From assembly GCA_021613535.1 (NCBI GenBank), contig CP075497.1, positions 7,316,001 through 7,380,000 of the forward strand: DNA of 64,000 nt, written 5' to 3'. Shown in pieces: positions 47,836 to 59,590 of the stretch. A model generated the notes under the pieces. The model worked only from the letters and a program-made list of their open reading frames with translations, did no database searches and was not told the DNA's origin. The DNA is from Adineta vaga. Taxonomy: Eukaryota > Rotifera. Position numbers and translations under genes: made by a program. Position 1 is the stretch's first letter; the number at the start of each line of letters is the position of its first letter.

Positions 47836-48849
47836 TTATTCAATTATTTTCAATTCAATATAATCACACATTACTGAATATTTTCTATACGGTATCTGCC
47901 AAATTCGAATACCACAATAAATTTTCGATAATTCATATACAGTAATTAGTCCCATACGTTCTTCAAACCATCGAGAAGTATTACTTTCCATTGTATTATT
48001 CATTTCATTACTATTGCTCATAACATAATGTAAATCAAACCAATCTTGATCCCATTCGATTGAACTCATTATACCAAATTCTGGTATACATGTAAATTCA
48101 CCTGTAAATTGATCTTCATTACTTGGTTGTTCACAACGTAATAATTCTAATTTCATTCGACAATAAATTGCATATCGACCAGGTAAAATCAAATGAAATT
48201 CTGCTCGTATTGCAGCTAACCATCTCAAATCTAATATTGCAATTGCACCATAATCACTCGTAATATCATTGATACTTTTTGGACGATGTAATTCACTTAT
48301 TCGTGTTGTATTAAAACAAGTATATGTTTCATATGCAAATGATAAACGTATTCTTTTTGATAAATAATAATAAATAAGTTTGGATAGAACTGATTGATTT
48401 TGTGGATAAATCAATTCGCGAAATGTCTTTTCGTCGATAGCCATTTTCAAATGAGTAGAATATTTTGGTAAATAAAATTTTGCACGTTTAGCAGCAGCAA
48501 AACCTTTCAGATTTCCATTTTGTGCATCAGTTACAATTAAATTCCAACCATTACGTAAAATAGCTGAAGGTAATTGCAAATATTGTTTTTCAAATTCAAT
48601 AAGACATTCATTCGATGAGCATAAATATTCACAATTATTTTTATGCAAAAAAATTTCATCACAATAACGTTGTAATAAAACTGAACCATAACGTATTCGA
48701 ATTAGATGTCTCCAAAATGAATTATTTTCAATAAGATCATATAGATGTTGATTCGTATATGATAGATGAAGAATATCCGTTAGTTTTGGTAGATATTCAC
48801 AAATTGAATACCAAATTATATCAGGTAGAGTGGTCCAGTCAGTATTCAT
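47836..48849 (-). CDS. F-box protein with possible PP2-like C-terminal domain
   Basis: Single-exon, 337 aa. The N-terminus is an F-box (TLPDIIWYSICEYLPKLTDI, then LSYTNQHLYDLIENNSFW, about residues 6-50), which binds SKP1 in SCF ubiquitin ligases. The C-terminal half is beta-rich with GRYAIYCRMKLELL, a FEERMGLITVYELSKIYCGI block and a final DYIELKI. These fit the F-box-associated PP2-like (phloem protein 2 type) fold, a putative substrate-binding lectin domain; this last assignment is tentative. The target is unknown. Intronless. Confidence 0.7.
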   Translation of the reverse strand: MNTDWTTLPDIIWYSICEYLPKLTDILHLSYTNQHLYDLIENNSFWRHLIRIRYGSVLLQRYCDEIFLHKNNCEYLCSSNECLIEFEKQYLQLPSAILRNGWNLIVTDAQNGNLKGFAAAKRAKFYLPKYSTHLKMAIDEKTFRELIYPQNQSVLSKLIYYYLSKRIRLSFAYETYTCFNTTRISELHRPKSINDITSDYGAIAILDLRWLAAIRAEFHLILPGRYAIYCRMKLELLRCEQPSNEDQFTGEFTCIPEFGIMSSIEWDQDWFDLHYVMSNSNEMNNTMESNTSRWFEERMGLITVYELSKIYCGIRIWQIPYRKYSVMCDYIELKIIE

Positions 48850-49147
48850 TGGCTTAGATTATAGTTTTCTCGTTTATTTCTGTCGATTATTTCTTTCTTT
48901 TGGATATCTATACCGTACATAGTTTATATGCGATTTTGTCATGAGACACATCTACAGAACAAAAGAAAAAGAACAAGAACAAGAAGGAAAAGGAAAAGGA
49001 AAAGATTCTTTTGCTTTCTCAAAGAGTCCAATGATTTTCTGTTAGATAGAATGCAATATTATCTTATTTGCACTCTTTTTTTGTAGTATATGCGTGTCAT
49101 AATGAATGTTTGAAGAAACGATAGATGTGGCTATAGAACAGCTTAGT

Positions 49148-49564
49148 TTATGCTGGATATTCATTATTTCGTTGATTACGACGATAAAAATATTTGAAAT
49201 AAACTATTTCACCGATGAGTAATATACTAATAAATGATATACCAAAGCCCATACCTAATTGTGCTGAACGAGTAGGTGGTGGTTCAACTAAATAAAACAA
49301 AATATATATATATAATACATTTTTTCTTTCTTAACAATAAAGAACGAAAATTATACCTGTTTTAAATACTCGAACAGCAGTCGTCGTGATTATTGATGAT
49401 ATATGATCTGTGAGAGTTGAATTTATGAGAAAAGTACTATTAAATGTATTCTCCATAGATGAAGAAGATGTTTCCGTGGTAATAGTTGAAAGCTGTGTGG
49501 ATTCTTCTGCTGAACGGGTACCCATCAATATATAAAAACTAGTCAGAAATAATAATTTCATCAT
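49148..49564 (-). CDS. Small type I membrane protein, Ser/Thr-rich ectodomain
   Basis: Two exons, 49357-49564 and 49148-49287; 115 aa. Signal peptide (MMKLLFLTSFYILMGTRSAE), a Ser/Thr-rich ectodomain with Asn sequons (NSTF, NSTL), one TM helix (MGFGISFISILLIGEIVYF) and a short basic tail (KYFYRRNQRNNEYPA). No family recognised. Exon 2 is too short to show as an open frame by itself. It resembles the protein at 53072-53629 in layout only. Confidence 0.65.
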
Positions 49565-49972
49565 GAAACTAAGCGATATTCGAAGTAACCAAACGAAGTA
49601 TAATAATAAAAGTTGATTTATATCAACTTTGAGTAAGATAAAAGAAGAAGAAAAGAAAAAATGTGTTCTATTAGTTTTTGGAATATTTTATCATGTCACG
49701 AAGGTAATCAATCAACAAAACGTCCTGAAATATTTGACAAACAATCAGGGGAGGAAAAAAACCAGTCAACAGTATTTCTAATATTAAATGGAGGATATGC
49801 TGATAACACTGACAGATTTAAATTGAATTCAGATGACAATATTTCAAGTATACAAAGACAGAAGGTTTTACGTTAGAGTAATAATAAAAGATAAAATTAT
49901 AGTTAAAATCATCGGAAGAGTTGTGCAAATTTTATGGAATCAAAAAACAAAAGTTAATTCTTTTTAAGTCCA
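49565..49972. other. Intergenic, minus-strand spacer
   Basis: Lies between two minus-strand genes. The 71-codon plus-strand frame at 49661-49876 shows no family or splice support and is probably chance. Confidence 0.4.
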
Positions 49973-50821
49973 TTAAAATAACTCTGAACTATTACTACCA
50001 GAATCATTATGTTCAGATATTGAATTAGTTTTTGACGCTCGTGTTTCAAACGATTGTAAATAGCTATTACGTTTTGGTTCTTTTTTCTCCGATCTTAATC
50101 GTCTATTATCATCAGAAAGTATTCTCTGCATAGTTGATTCGTCCAATGCCCAAATATATTCGCCATTACCACCTGGTATTCCATCAATAAAGTGTCCTCG
50201 ATATGAATCACCATTGGCCCAAGAAAATCTTCCATAACCATTTTTTAAATCATTCGCGTATTCACCCTCGTAAGAATCACCATTTACATAGGTAACTTTT
50301 GCATGTCCATGTCGTTGACCTTCATAAAAATCTCCTTCATAAAGATCACCATTTCCATATTCATATTGACCTTGACCGTGAAAAGCATTATGTTGCCAAT
50401 CACCTATATACACTGCACCTTTAACTTTCCATGTGTATGTTCCATGACCATGTTTTTCATTTTTTTCATAACTACCTTCATACACATCTCCATTGCTCCA
50501 TGTAGCTCTCCCTTGACCATGTCGTCTTCCATTATTCCAATTTCCTTCGTAAGTATCACCTGTATTTGTTACTAATTTTCCTGGTCCATGTGGACGATCA
50601 TGTTCATATTGTCCTACGTAAGTTGCACCGGACGCCCATTTATATACACCTTGACCATGTTTTTCATTATTAACAAAATCTCCTTCGTAATATGAACCAT
50701 TATTTAGGATAAGTTTACCAGAACCATGTCGTTTACCATTTTTATAACCTCCTGTATAACGTGCTCCACTAATATAATCAACAGATTGTTTTGTAGTTTT
50801 TTTGTTTGTCTCGGTGGGCAT
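49973..50821 (-). CDS. MORN-repeat protein (radial spoke head 1-like)
   Basis: Single-exon coding region, 282 aa. After a short Lys/Thr-rich start come nine tandem MORN repeats of about 23 residues (YEGDFVNNEKHGQGVYKW type, about residues 18-225), then a disordered Ser/Lys/Glu tail. MORN proteins bind membranes or scaffold axonemes; simple N-terminal MORN proteins of this size include RSPH1, a radial-spoke head subunit of motile cilia. RSPH1 is my best guess, but MORN arrays are hard to assign. A CATCATTCAG acceptor 17 bases before the ATG suggests a 5' UTR intron whose upstream exon may lie in 51055-51280. Confidence 0.75.
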   Translation of the reverse strand: MPTETNKKTTKQSVDYISGARYTGGYKNGKRHGSGKLILNNGSYYEGDFVNNEKHGQGVYKWASGATYVGQYEHDRPHGPGKLVTNTGDTYEGNWNNGRRHGQGRATWSNGDVYEGSYEKNEKHGHGTYTWKVKGAVYIGDWQHNAFHGQGQYEYGNGDLYEGDFYEGQRHGHAKVTYVNGDSYEGEYANDLKNGYGRFSWANGDSYRGHFIDGIPGGNGEYIWALDESTMQRILSDDNRRLRSEKKEPKRNSYLQSFETRASKTNSISEHNDSGSNSSELF

Positions 50822-52069
50822 ACTGTGTAATGATAAAATGTCTGAATGATGAAAGTATCAATATTAATAATGAATAGATATGCTTGACTGAATTTTACAT
50901 CGTTAGAGGAAAAAAAATAATCATGTATTCAGTAAATGAAAATCATAAAAAACAACAGAATGGCGACGTCCTCAATCTACGAAAATCTACATTCTTTTCA
51001 TTAGATCATTATTGATAATACACGAGTTTGGACATACCTTCGTTTTTCTACGAATTTTATTCATCAATGAAGGTACACCGGGGTGAATGTAGCGGCGAAA
51101 GGTAAATAGTTTGTCCTTGAAAAACGATCGAATGTATAATTCAACAAATATTTTGATGGTATCTTTTGCATTATATCGATTATCAGATGATCGATTGACG
51201 TAATTTGAAAATAAGTTAACGAGTATTGACCGTACTCTCCTAACCATTACTTTCGACGAAGAATCTATTGATGTGAACATTCACATACTATAACTTCCAA
51301 GTCATAAGAATTTTGCTCAATTATCGTAATGATTAGTATCAATTTTATGAGCAAGTCTAATATCAATAAAAAAAATACGGCAAATATTATATAATAACGT
51401 CTACTTTGGTTTTTTATTCCTAACCTACTTGAAAATAATAGTGATTCATCATTTACTTATTCAATAATACTGAGTCATCGTCATATGACAATAAAACGGA
51501 AATAAAATTCAAGTTTATAAACTTTAATACTAGCTAATCAGGTAAGTAAAATCGAGTTTTATTGAATCTATCTCATCCTAACCGAAACATAAGAATATAG
51601 AATGAAATGAAAAGGAAGAAAAGTTTTCACTATTCACTCAGTTTATATTAATTACGGAAACAAAATTTAGTGTTCGTACATTTCTGTATACGCATTAGTA
51701 AACCGATCTATTTTTTCTATAAATTATCTTTGAATTTTTTTAACAAATCATTCTTGGATATTTTAATTGCTCATACTGACAAATCAGGAGTTTTCAAATT
51801 GTCAGTTTGAAAGTTGTATACATTTTGTTCTATAAACAACGATCAAAGGTTAGTTCTCTTTGGTCAAATATACTTTTTTCTGCTCTTTCTTCTTCTTCTT
51901 CTTCGACAACTTTCTCTCACGTCGCAAAAAGATAAGACAAGCAAGCAAATTCTACATGTGACTCATATGACACTCAGTAGGTAGATATCAAAAGAAACAA
52001 ACAGTTAAAAAAGCAGCAGCATTATTATTATTACGTTCTTTCATCTCGGACCATTTCATCAAAATAATA
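50822..52069. other. Divergent intergenic region, possible 5' UTR exon of the MORN gene
   Basis: Contains a 97-codon minus-strand open frame (50987-51280) with a good GTATGT donor at its inner side (about 51053). It could be a 5' UTR exon of the MORN gene, spliced to CATTCAG at about 50840. As protein it shows no family. Upstream of the Rab5 gene, CTTCTTCTTCTTCTTCG-rich pyrimidines lie near 51888-51905. Confidence 0.35.
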
Positions 52070-52747
52070 ATGCGTCGTCCGGGACAATTCAAAATGGTTC
52101 TTTTAGGAGAATCAGCCGTTGGCAAATCTTCACTAGCACTTCGGTTTGCCAAAGGTCAATATCAAGAGCACGCAGAGAGCACTATTGGTGCAGCTTTTCT
52201 CACCCATACACTACAAATTGATGCAGATACCTCACTCAAGGTCGAACTATGGGACACTGCAGGACAGGAAAGGTAAATTCTATTAAAAGTATTTTTATTT
52301 TATCATTTAAAAATTTATTTTCAATATTATAGATATCATTCACTTGCTCCAATGTATTATCGAGGCGCTCAAGCAGCACTTGTCGTGTATGATATCACCA
52401 ATAATGAATCACTGCGACGAGCTAAATTGTGGGTCAAAGAACTCCGTCAAGTTAATGCCAATGATATGGTCATTGGTTTAGCCGGAAATAAAGCTGATCT
52501 GGCAACAGGAAATAAACGTCAAGTCGATACACGTGAAGTATCAGACTATGCTGATGAACAGGGCTTAATTTTCATGGAAACATCTGCAAAACGTGGCGAC
52601 AATGTCACAGAAATCTTCTTGAGCGTAGCTAGACAAGTTGCGTCCAAACAACCATCCGGCCCAACTCGACCTGACAGTGCTTTTCCAGCAGTAAAACCCA
52701 AAGGTAAAGAAGGTGGTGGTTGTTGTGGTAATGACACTAAAGCTTAA
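52070..52747 (+). CDS. RAB5: Rab5-family small GTPase
   Basis: Two exons, 52070-52272 and 52333-52747; 205 aa. All G-box motifs are present: GESAVGKS (P-loop), the switch I effector region [11 protein letters not shown] typical of Rab5, [14 protein letters not shown] for NKxD, and [26 protein letters not shown] is the Rab5-type switch II. Rab5 controls early-endosome fusion. The C-terminus is [11 protein letters not shown]: the di-cysteine that should be prenylated is followed by six residues, instead of standing at or within about three residues of the end. The AG|A junction phase is clean. Confidence 0.9.
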
Positions 52748-53071
52748 AATCAGTTCCTTTTTTTTTCATACTGTATTTCGTTTTTCTCTTGTGACAAATC
52801 ATGAAACACTTGTATTAATAAAGTTTTTGAAAGATTTAGTGTCATTTGATGAAAAATTATCTTCTCCTTTATTCCGAGATACAATAAAAAGTATGAAAGT
52901 ATTATATATATTTATATAAATATTCAATTTTTGTTTTGAACCGTACTATTTCCAGTGTACACTACATTATATAAAGTGGCGCTATTCATTTGATTAGTTT
53001 ACTAAGACGATTATTATTGTATTTTTGACTTTGATTTGAATTTATTCATTATATTAGACTTATTTCATACC

Positions 53072-53629
53072 ATGATTTTATCTTTTTCCGTTCTTGAATA
53101 TTTATTTTACACATTAACTATGTGTTATGTATCTACTACAATTAGCATATCTACATCTACTACAACAAGAACTTCAACTGAGACAACACGTAGTTCTTCC
53201 ACTGCGGCTCAAATTGTAGAGTCAACACCAGCAGATTATGAGTAAGTGATCGAAAGACGAATTCGCATCGAAAAAAATGTTCTATTTTTATTGAATAGTG
53301 ATGAATTATCAGAAAGTTCAACTGCTAAACAAAGATCTGCGAATCCATTGGACGAAATTAAATTAGTTCCTACCGTAACTAGTTTACCTTCTAGAAATTC
53401 AACATTAGTAATACGTACGGTTACATCTCGAATATCTCTTATTGTTGGCTTAGTTTTTGGCGGTCTTGTTCTTATAATTCTCATTGCATGTATAACTACG
53501 TATATTTTAATGAAAAAAGGTTATGTCAAAATGTCTGATCAACCTCGAACACGAATAAAAGATGTTGAACGAAGAAGAATCTATGATTCAACATCATCAA
53601 ATGGTGCTGCTAGTCCGTCTCAAAAATAA
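53072..53629 (+). CDS. Type I membrane protein, Ser/Thr-rich
   Basis: Two exons, 53072-53241 and 53299-53629; 166 aa. Signal peptide (MILSFSVLEYLFYTLTMCYV), a Ser/Thr-rich mucin-like ectodomain, a TM helix (LIVGLVFGGLVLIILIACIT) and a cytoplasmic tail with basic clusters (KMSDQPRTRIKDVERRR). The tail's RRRIYDSTSS could be a phosphorylation site. No family recognised. The donor GAGTAAGT and acceptor AATAG restore frame (DYED). Confidence 0.65.
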
Positions 53630-53813
53630 ACGAATGAACATATACGAGATTGCTATTTTTTCTATTTATAACGATGACAACGAACGTTTTCTTATTAACT
53701 TTCTTAAAAATAATTTTATATCGAATAAAATATTTTTTCTTTATCGATCAATATTCCACTAGTTGACTACTTCATAGATATTTTTGTTATGAAAAATTGC
53801 ACATAAAAAGTCA

Positions 53814-54339
53814 TTAATTATTTGTATCATAGTCAGCTGCACTAGATAATGACATTGCAGGTTGATGAATAACAATCAATGGTGGTGGTGGATATCCTTT
53901 GCAAAAACATTCAAATAAAATAGTAACTTAACATAACAGAACAAAACATACCTCTAATTTTCATTTCTCGCGCTTCTTGACAAATGGCACATGTTGAACA
54001 ACAACATGTAATAAAACAATCACCACAAGCATCTTCAACTATACCATATCTTTCTCTGATTCGTCCACGTTTTACTGAATGAATTAGACAACAACAGCCA
54101 AACATACTCAACAATGTATATATACAACAATGAGTAAAACATCGAGAAGAATTTTCAATTTTAGCCACATTTTCACCGTATAAACAGCAACAACACCAAA
54201 ACCCGTAACAACATATGTGACCATCATGAAAACAGTCACATACAGCTTCTAAATCAATTCGAATGAAAGATATAACAATTTGTGGAAAAAAAAAGTGCAT
54301 TTCATTACCTTTCCATGGTTGCTGATAGTAGACGGGCAT
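53814..54339 (-). CDS. PLAC8/cornifelin-like Cys-rich protein, copy 1
   Basis: Three exons: 54309-54339, 53952-54248, 53814-53896; 136 aa. QPWKEAVCDCF, YGFWCCCCLYGENVAKI, IRERYGIVEDACGDCFITCC and CAICQEAREMKIRG follow the PLAC8 domain from start to end. A Pro-rich tail (YPPPPLIVIHQP) follows. PLAC8 proteins are membrane-associated; roles range from cell-size and fruit-weight control to cadmium resistance. Function here unknown. The intron in QPWK|EAV removes a hydrophobic run that would otherwise be read through. A second family member lies at 62660-63654. Confidence 0.8.
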
Positions 54340-54954
54340 CGTCGTTGAATGCGAGTAAGAAGAATGGAATAGGAAATGAATTTTCGAGCTGAATTGCTAA
54401 AATACTCATGAATAATTAAACAGCAATAAGAGCTCAGCTTTCACATATTCTAAAACGAAGGAAAAAAACAAGATATTACATGTTACTGTAGATCAAATAT
54501 CAATTAATCAGCCAAAAGAAATGTCGTTTATGTCTCATATCAGAAAATACAGAATATTTTTTGACATATCTTAATCGAAAAAGTCTCTTTCGTCTTGTCA
54601 AGATGTTTCGTATTTGACTGCATTAAACTCTCGTAGATGTTAATTATTGAGGAGGAGGAGGAGGAGGAAGAGGAAAGAATAAGCATTGAAAAACGATTCT
54701 ATTATCATTTCATGCTTCATTTAATTAAAACAGCTAATTTATTTACTTCCTCGATAAAATGTCTATTTTTAGTTCACATTTTTGAATATGATCTCTCCAT
54801 TGTTTCATCAAAATTTCTAGTTACAAAATTATTATAAATTATGAATTTCGCAATAGAAAAACAATCGTTTATTATTATCTATATATGTTCATTTCGTGTA
54901 GAAAAAAAAACGTGAAGAATTTATATTACAACAACACAATATAAACGTTTTGTT
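54340..54954. other. Intergenic with (GAG)n
   Basis: AT-rich spacer with a GAG/GGA trinucleotide run at 54648-54670. The 66-codon frame over it (54637-54837) is a repeat translation. Nothing else seen. Confidence 0.45.
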
Positions 54955-55632
54955 CTATGTTCTGATCTGATCAATTGGACGTTTTTTGATTTCATGACTT
55001 TTCACAGTATCATCTGGTGGTGCAACAAAACTAAGTACATTGAGTATAATAGCAAGAAGTAAAAGAAGATAATCAATAAAAATAAGAATATAAGCAGCTT
55101 TATACAAATTTCCGTGACAATATTCGGGTAAATTTGAGTCAAAAAATTCGACACTTAATTTTACACGAAATACAAAGACTTGTCCGGCAAAAAACCAAGC
55201 AATGATAAATAAGAGTATTATGATAAAGAATGGGATAAGAAGTTGTAAAACTAATAGATTAGAATGAGTTGATGATTGTTTACGTATTCGTGTATGAATA
55301 ATTAAACCAACAACAACGAGTAAAATTCCAAAAATACCACTAACAATCATCCAAGCAACAATAAGTTGTTGAATAGGACATTGACCGATATAGACAAATC
55401 CAATGACCAATTGTGCGATTGGAATTCCAACATAGAGAAGTAATGATACAGGAAAATAGATTGAACTAAAAAGACCGCTAGGTGGTGCTGAAGAAGGAAT
55501 TGATGAAACATTCTCAGAATATCTCGATTGTATTGGAATCGAAGATTTATATTCGTATTGTAATGGAACAAGATAATCAGTATTTTCATCAATCGGATGT
55601 TTATATGTTACTTTTTTATTATGAGATGACAT
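54955..55632 (-). CDS. TMEM272-like four-TM protein, copy 1
   Basis: Single exon, 225 aa. A polar N-terminus of about 55 residues is followed by four TM helices (LLLYVGIPIAQLVIGFVYIG, MIVSGIFGILLVVVGLI, LLIPFFIIILLFIIAWFFAG, AAYILIFIDYLLLLLAIILN). After TM1 stands GQCPIQQLI, the loop typical of TMEM272-like proteins, and CHGNLYKAAYI lies before TM4. Function unknown. It shares the CPIQ loop and topology with the gene at 61199-61771. Confidence 0.65.
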   Translation of the reverse strand: MSSHNKKVTYKHPIDENTDYLVPLQYEYKSSIPIQSRYSENVSSIPSSAPPSGLFSSIYFPVSLLLYVGIPIAQLVIGFVYIGQCPIQQLIVAWMIVSGIFGILLVVVGLIIHTRIRKQSSTHSNLLVLQLLIPFFIIILLFIIAWFFAGQVFVFRVKLSVEFFDSNLPEYCHGNLYKAAYILIFIDYLLLLLAIILNVLSFVAPPDDTVKSHEIKKRPIDQIRT

Positions 55633-57138
55633 GATAAATGTATTGATCTGAAATGAAAATCATAATTCTTTTTGATGATTATGTAATTCTATACGGAAAT
55701 ATTAATCTACAAAAGTTTCTTTTCTGAATTACTTATTTAAGCATGAAGTGTCATTCAAAATAGTAAACTACTCATTTCTTTTCTATCACTAGAGTTTCAA
55801 ACACAAATATTAACTAAGAACAGTTGCTGTCGAATAGAAAATCAGTCAACTTGTCAAAACTCGATCAAAACAATATATTATCAATTGAAAATAATCTGTC
55901 AAAGTGATTGATGATAACTATCGATGATAAGTAAGCAAAACATCTCACCTTTCTTATATCTTCTAAGTACTTTATATACAGTTATATAACTTGTCAATAT
56001 GCAACTACTTTCTTTGACCAATCGAGGAGTAATACAGCCTTGAGTATGACGTATGTTCATTTTTTCTCCTCCCTCAACATTTTTTTCTCTCCGTTCTGTT
56101 CCTACAAACTTTTTCTTACTTCAATATATGTATATGACTCTCACCTTTCATTTATTAGTGGCATAGAAAAAAAAATTGAATAATATAGTACATTGTACGT
56201 AGTAGGACGACAATGATAGATAAAAAAGTACAAAAAAGAAAAGAAAAATGCCAGAAGAGAAAGAGAAAAAAAGTAACGTGGGATACGACTTTGTAATATG
56301 TACGTGTGCAATAAAGTTCTAGTTACATGAAGAACAACTCGAAGGTCGTATACATGGGCGAGATGAATAACAAATACAGACAAACGATCGAACGAATGAA
56401 TGAACGAATGAATGAATGAACAGTGTACATACATATACATTTTAAAAAAAAGAAGGAGTTTTTCGTTTTTTTCTACCTCTTACGTCAAACCTGAGTAATC
56501 TCAAGAGAATTGACCTTTTGTAGTTGTTAGAAAAAAACCCTCAAATGGTTCAATCATGTTTTGTTTAGATTATTTCAACAAGAAGTTGTGAAAAATTAGA
56601 TTTCAAACATCTCTGAATAGTAGTTCATGCGTAATCATCTTGAAATCGTTTGACATATTGGCAACATATGGAATGTTTACTATAGAAATACATACAGATG
56701 ATTTTACAAATTCATTCAAAGAATATATTGAATAGTAAACGGAAAAAAGTATGATACAACCATACGAGATTGAATTGATGCGCCTATAATTTAGCAGACG
56801 ATTAATAATCATAGAATATGAATAGACAATATTTAACGTGATGTAAGCTTTTTCTTTTTCTTATGAAAGATACTGTTTTACAAAGAAACCATCGGTTACT
56901 TTCATATGATGAAATCAAACATAATCGTAACCTTTACACTTTATACTGAAATTACTCAAATACTAGACGATTGATAACACATACACTGAACTAATTCAGT
57001 GAGATATCGAGATAAGCTCTTCAACCACCATTGAAAATAAACAATCATTATTTTTCTTATATGTCACGTATAAAAGATGTATTCACTAGAAGTCAACCAG
57101 ATGATTTATTCTAATTTTTCTATATGTACGAAAACTGA
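55633..57138. other. Intergenic, with GAAT/GAAC tandem repeat
   Basis: About 1.5 kb without credible exons. An imperfect GAATGAAC-type tetranucleotide array spans about 56389-56421. The 99-codon minus frame crossing it (56141-56440) is repeat-derived at its start (HSFIHSF) and is not supported as a gene. Confidence 0.5.
56389..56421. repeat. Imperfect (GAAT/GAAC) tetranucleotide array
   Basis: GAACGAATGAATGAACGAAT followed by further GAAT units; intergenic, no coding role seen. Confidence 0.8.
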
Positions 57139-57863
57139 TTACGTCGATTTATTTGAATTAATAAAAAACGCACAAATGACACTAATAAGTGAAAGAAATG
57201 AACCAACTAAAGCACAGATTGCCGCACCACCAACAACATCGCGTTCGAATTGAATAACCCAACTGATTCCATACAAAGAGCCGATGAGACCAAATAAGAA
57301 TGAACTAAGAAACAAGTCATCGGATCTGATCTTCTGATCAATAAAAAAAACCTTACAGGAAGGCCAAGATTAATCCAGCAATGTAGAGAAGTGATTTATA
57401 TTTCATTTTCGATATAGGTAAAAAAGCAAGACATATTCCTCCTATTCCTGAAGTAATGCAAGTCAAAACCATAAGGGTTCTAAATATAAATATTTCTTCA
57501 TATTCAATAAAATCTTCTTCTTTTCTTCTCTCATAATATTATACCGTGCTATGATCAGCTTCGTACATGGATTTCTTTCTAATGCACATCTGATTCTAAA
57601 TGTTACTGTTCTTGTACCATAGATTACACTTCGACGCCATAATCCACTGTAAACGGAACCAATATTTCGATATTCAAATGGAAATGTACTCCAACGAATA
57701 TATATATGACTGATAATGAAGAGTACACATGCAATAATTAAAAATGTACCAGCTCTAAAACAGAATCATTGAAAGTATTTCGCAGAATCGAATTGCAATG
57801 AAATATTTACAGCCAAGATCGAAATGATCTTGACGGACGTTCAAGTGAATGTATAGTCTTCAT
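57139..57863 (-). CDS. Claudin-like tetraspan membrane protein
   Basis: Four exons in phase: 57811-57863, 57545-57754, 57357-57479, 57139-57304; 183 aa. A basic N-terminus (MKTIHSLERPSRSFRSW) precedes TM1 (LAGTFLIIACVLFIISHIYI). A long first extracellular loop has GLWRRS and two Cys (RCALERNPC). Three more helices follow (LMVLTCITSGIGGICLAFL, LLYIAGLILAFLSFLFGLIG, GAAICALVGSFLSLISVICA). The GLW...C...C loop and four-TM plan are those of the claudin/PMP22 superfamily, which builds junctions or channels. Every exon is short, so no single open frame reveals the gene. No closer relative recognised. Confidence 0.65.
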
Positions 57864-59590
57864 ACAATTAAATATTGAGAAAGAAACTATCGAAACAGTA
57901 ATCGATAAATAATCAACAACAAAAAAAGAATCAAATTATATCGTATTAAAAATAAGTTATTATATTTTCGTGTAACTAAGCAAATTGTATTCTCTACTTT
58001 TCCCTCATCGTTTTTCAAAACAATCGAGACAGACAAATATTATTCATCTGACAAATTATGATAATAAAATGTTTTATCTCCATCAATCGTGTAACATATA
58101 TCTTTATTTTCTAGAAAATGAATAACTGACATTTGCTTGATTCATTTATCGCACTCATTCTTGACGTGAGAAAAATGAATCAATATGACAAGGATAGATT
58201 TATATTTTTCTTTTCATGACATATTGACATGCAATATTAATTTCCTGACTAGTTAATTGTTTAATACTCTTATTGCTCGAACACATTCAAAGAAAATGTA
58301 TTCTGTTTGCATAAATCATTTTTGAACAAATATATTTAATCACAAAGTATTATTGATCTTTTACAATACATGCTGCAGTATTTTATCTGTTCAACATGCA
58401 TCACCTCTTATTGAACGAATAATATTTGCATACTATTCATTCCGTTCACTCGCAATTTACTAACAATGGCATGTATCTGGTGCATATATTCTATACCGGT
58501 AGTTATAAAATGACATCGATTTAACATATTCAATTCTTTATGCAAATTGACACATCAGTTTGATGTTACATATAAGTTCTCTTTTTCTACCGCCTACTTA
58601 TTTCAACAGTCAACATAGGTGATCGAAATCTTCCCATTCCCTTGTTTCTATTTCAGTAAATAATTAACTGCATTTCATATGACGTGCGAAAAATTCATGT
58701 TGAAAAGAAGCAAAAAAAAAGATAATGAGAAAAAAAAGTGAAGAACGCAAACAAAAAAAAAGAAAGAAAGACTAAAATACGATATATGATGATGATGATG
58801 ATGATAAATAAAAAGTTCTTTTTGATAGCAGTAAATATAGTCGATAAAACTCGTTTTATAACCAATAGATAGTCATTTTTTGTATTTTATTTAAAAAGAA
58901 AAGGGAATATTTTTTATGTGGAAATTTGAGTTCGACAAAAGTGTATTCATACGTATGTATTTTCAACAGAGTAATTATCTTTCATAATATTTGTCATTTT
59001 GTTTTCTTTCATTTGAGTTTGAACAATTAACAAAATGTCGATGATGATGATGATATATGCTTACGTCTATATCGATCATGATAAGAACTCTTGAATATGT
59101 CAAGTATTTACTTTGCTGAATAGTAGAATACAGACGAAATAATGTAATTTATGTAATCGCAAGTTTTGAGTGCTATTATCTTTAATAAGAAGAAAGTATG
59201 TTTGCTTTTTATGGAAAAAAAAGTGTTTAATGACAGAAATCTACATAGATATCGATTTGATATAATTATAATAATCAGAAAAGTCAAAAGATGTCCCTAA
59301 TAAACGTCAATTTCAATGTAAAATAAAAGATTACCTTTCAATCATACAAAGGTATCTTTAATAGTTTGAATATATACTTTGTCATTAAGCCGACAAAAAC
59401 GGCGAAGGTTTGATTTTTCACTCAACGAAGCAAAACCGAAATATTACTATAAATGATTGATATATTCTCTCTCATTCCGTCCTTGTGTAAGACAGAACCA
59501 ATGATCAACGAGCAAGCCACGTCAAGCAATGATTGCCATTGTGTGTTTCTCTGCGCATACATTTGAAAAAAAGAGTAACAACACGAAAAA
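57864..59590. other. Divergent intergenic region
   Basis: About 1.7 kb between a minus- and a plus-strand gene. Contains a (GAT)n run at 58787-58806 and poly-A tracts near 58710-58770. No exons or RNA genes detected by eye. Confidence 0.5.

Noticed and set aside
50987-51280. 97-codon minus-strand open frame as a gene
   Set aside because: No family, signal or phase-compatible partner exon; a 5' UTR exon of the MORN gene is at least as likely.
56141-56440. 99-codon minus-strand open frame
   Set aside because: Its start translates a GAAT repeat and the rest is Phe/Leu/Ser-rich; no splice or family support.
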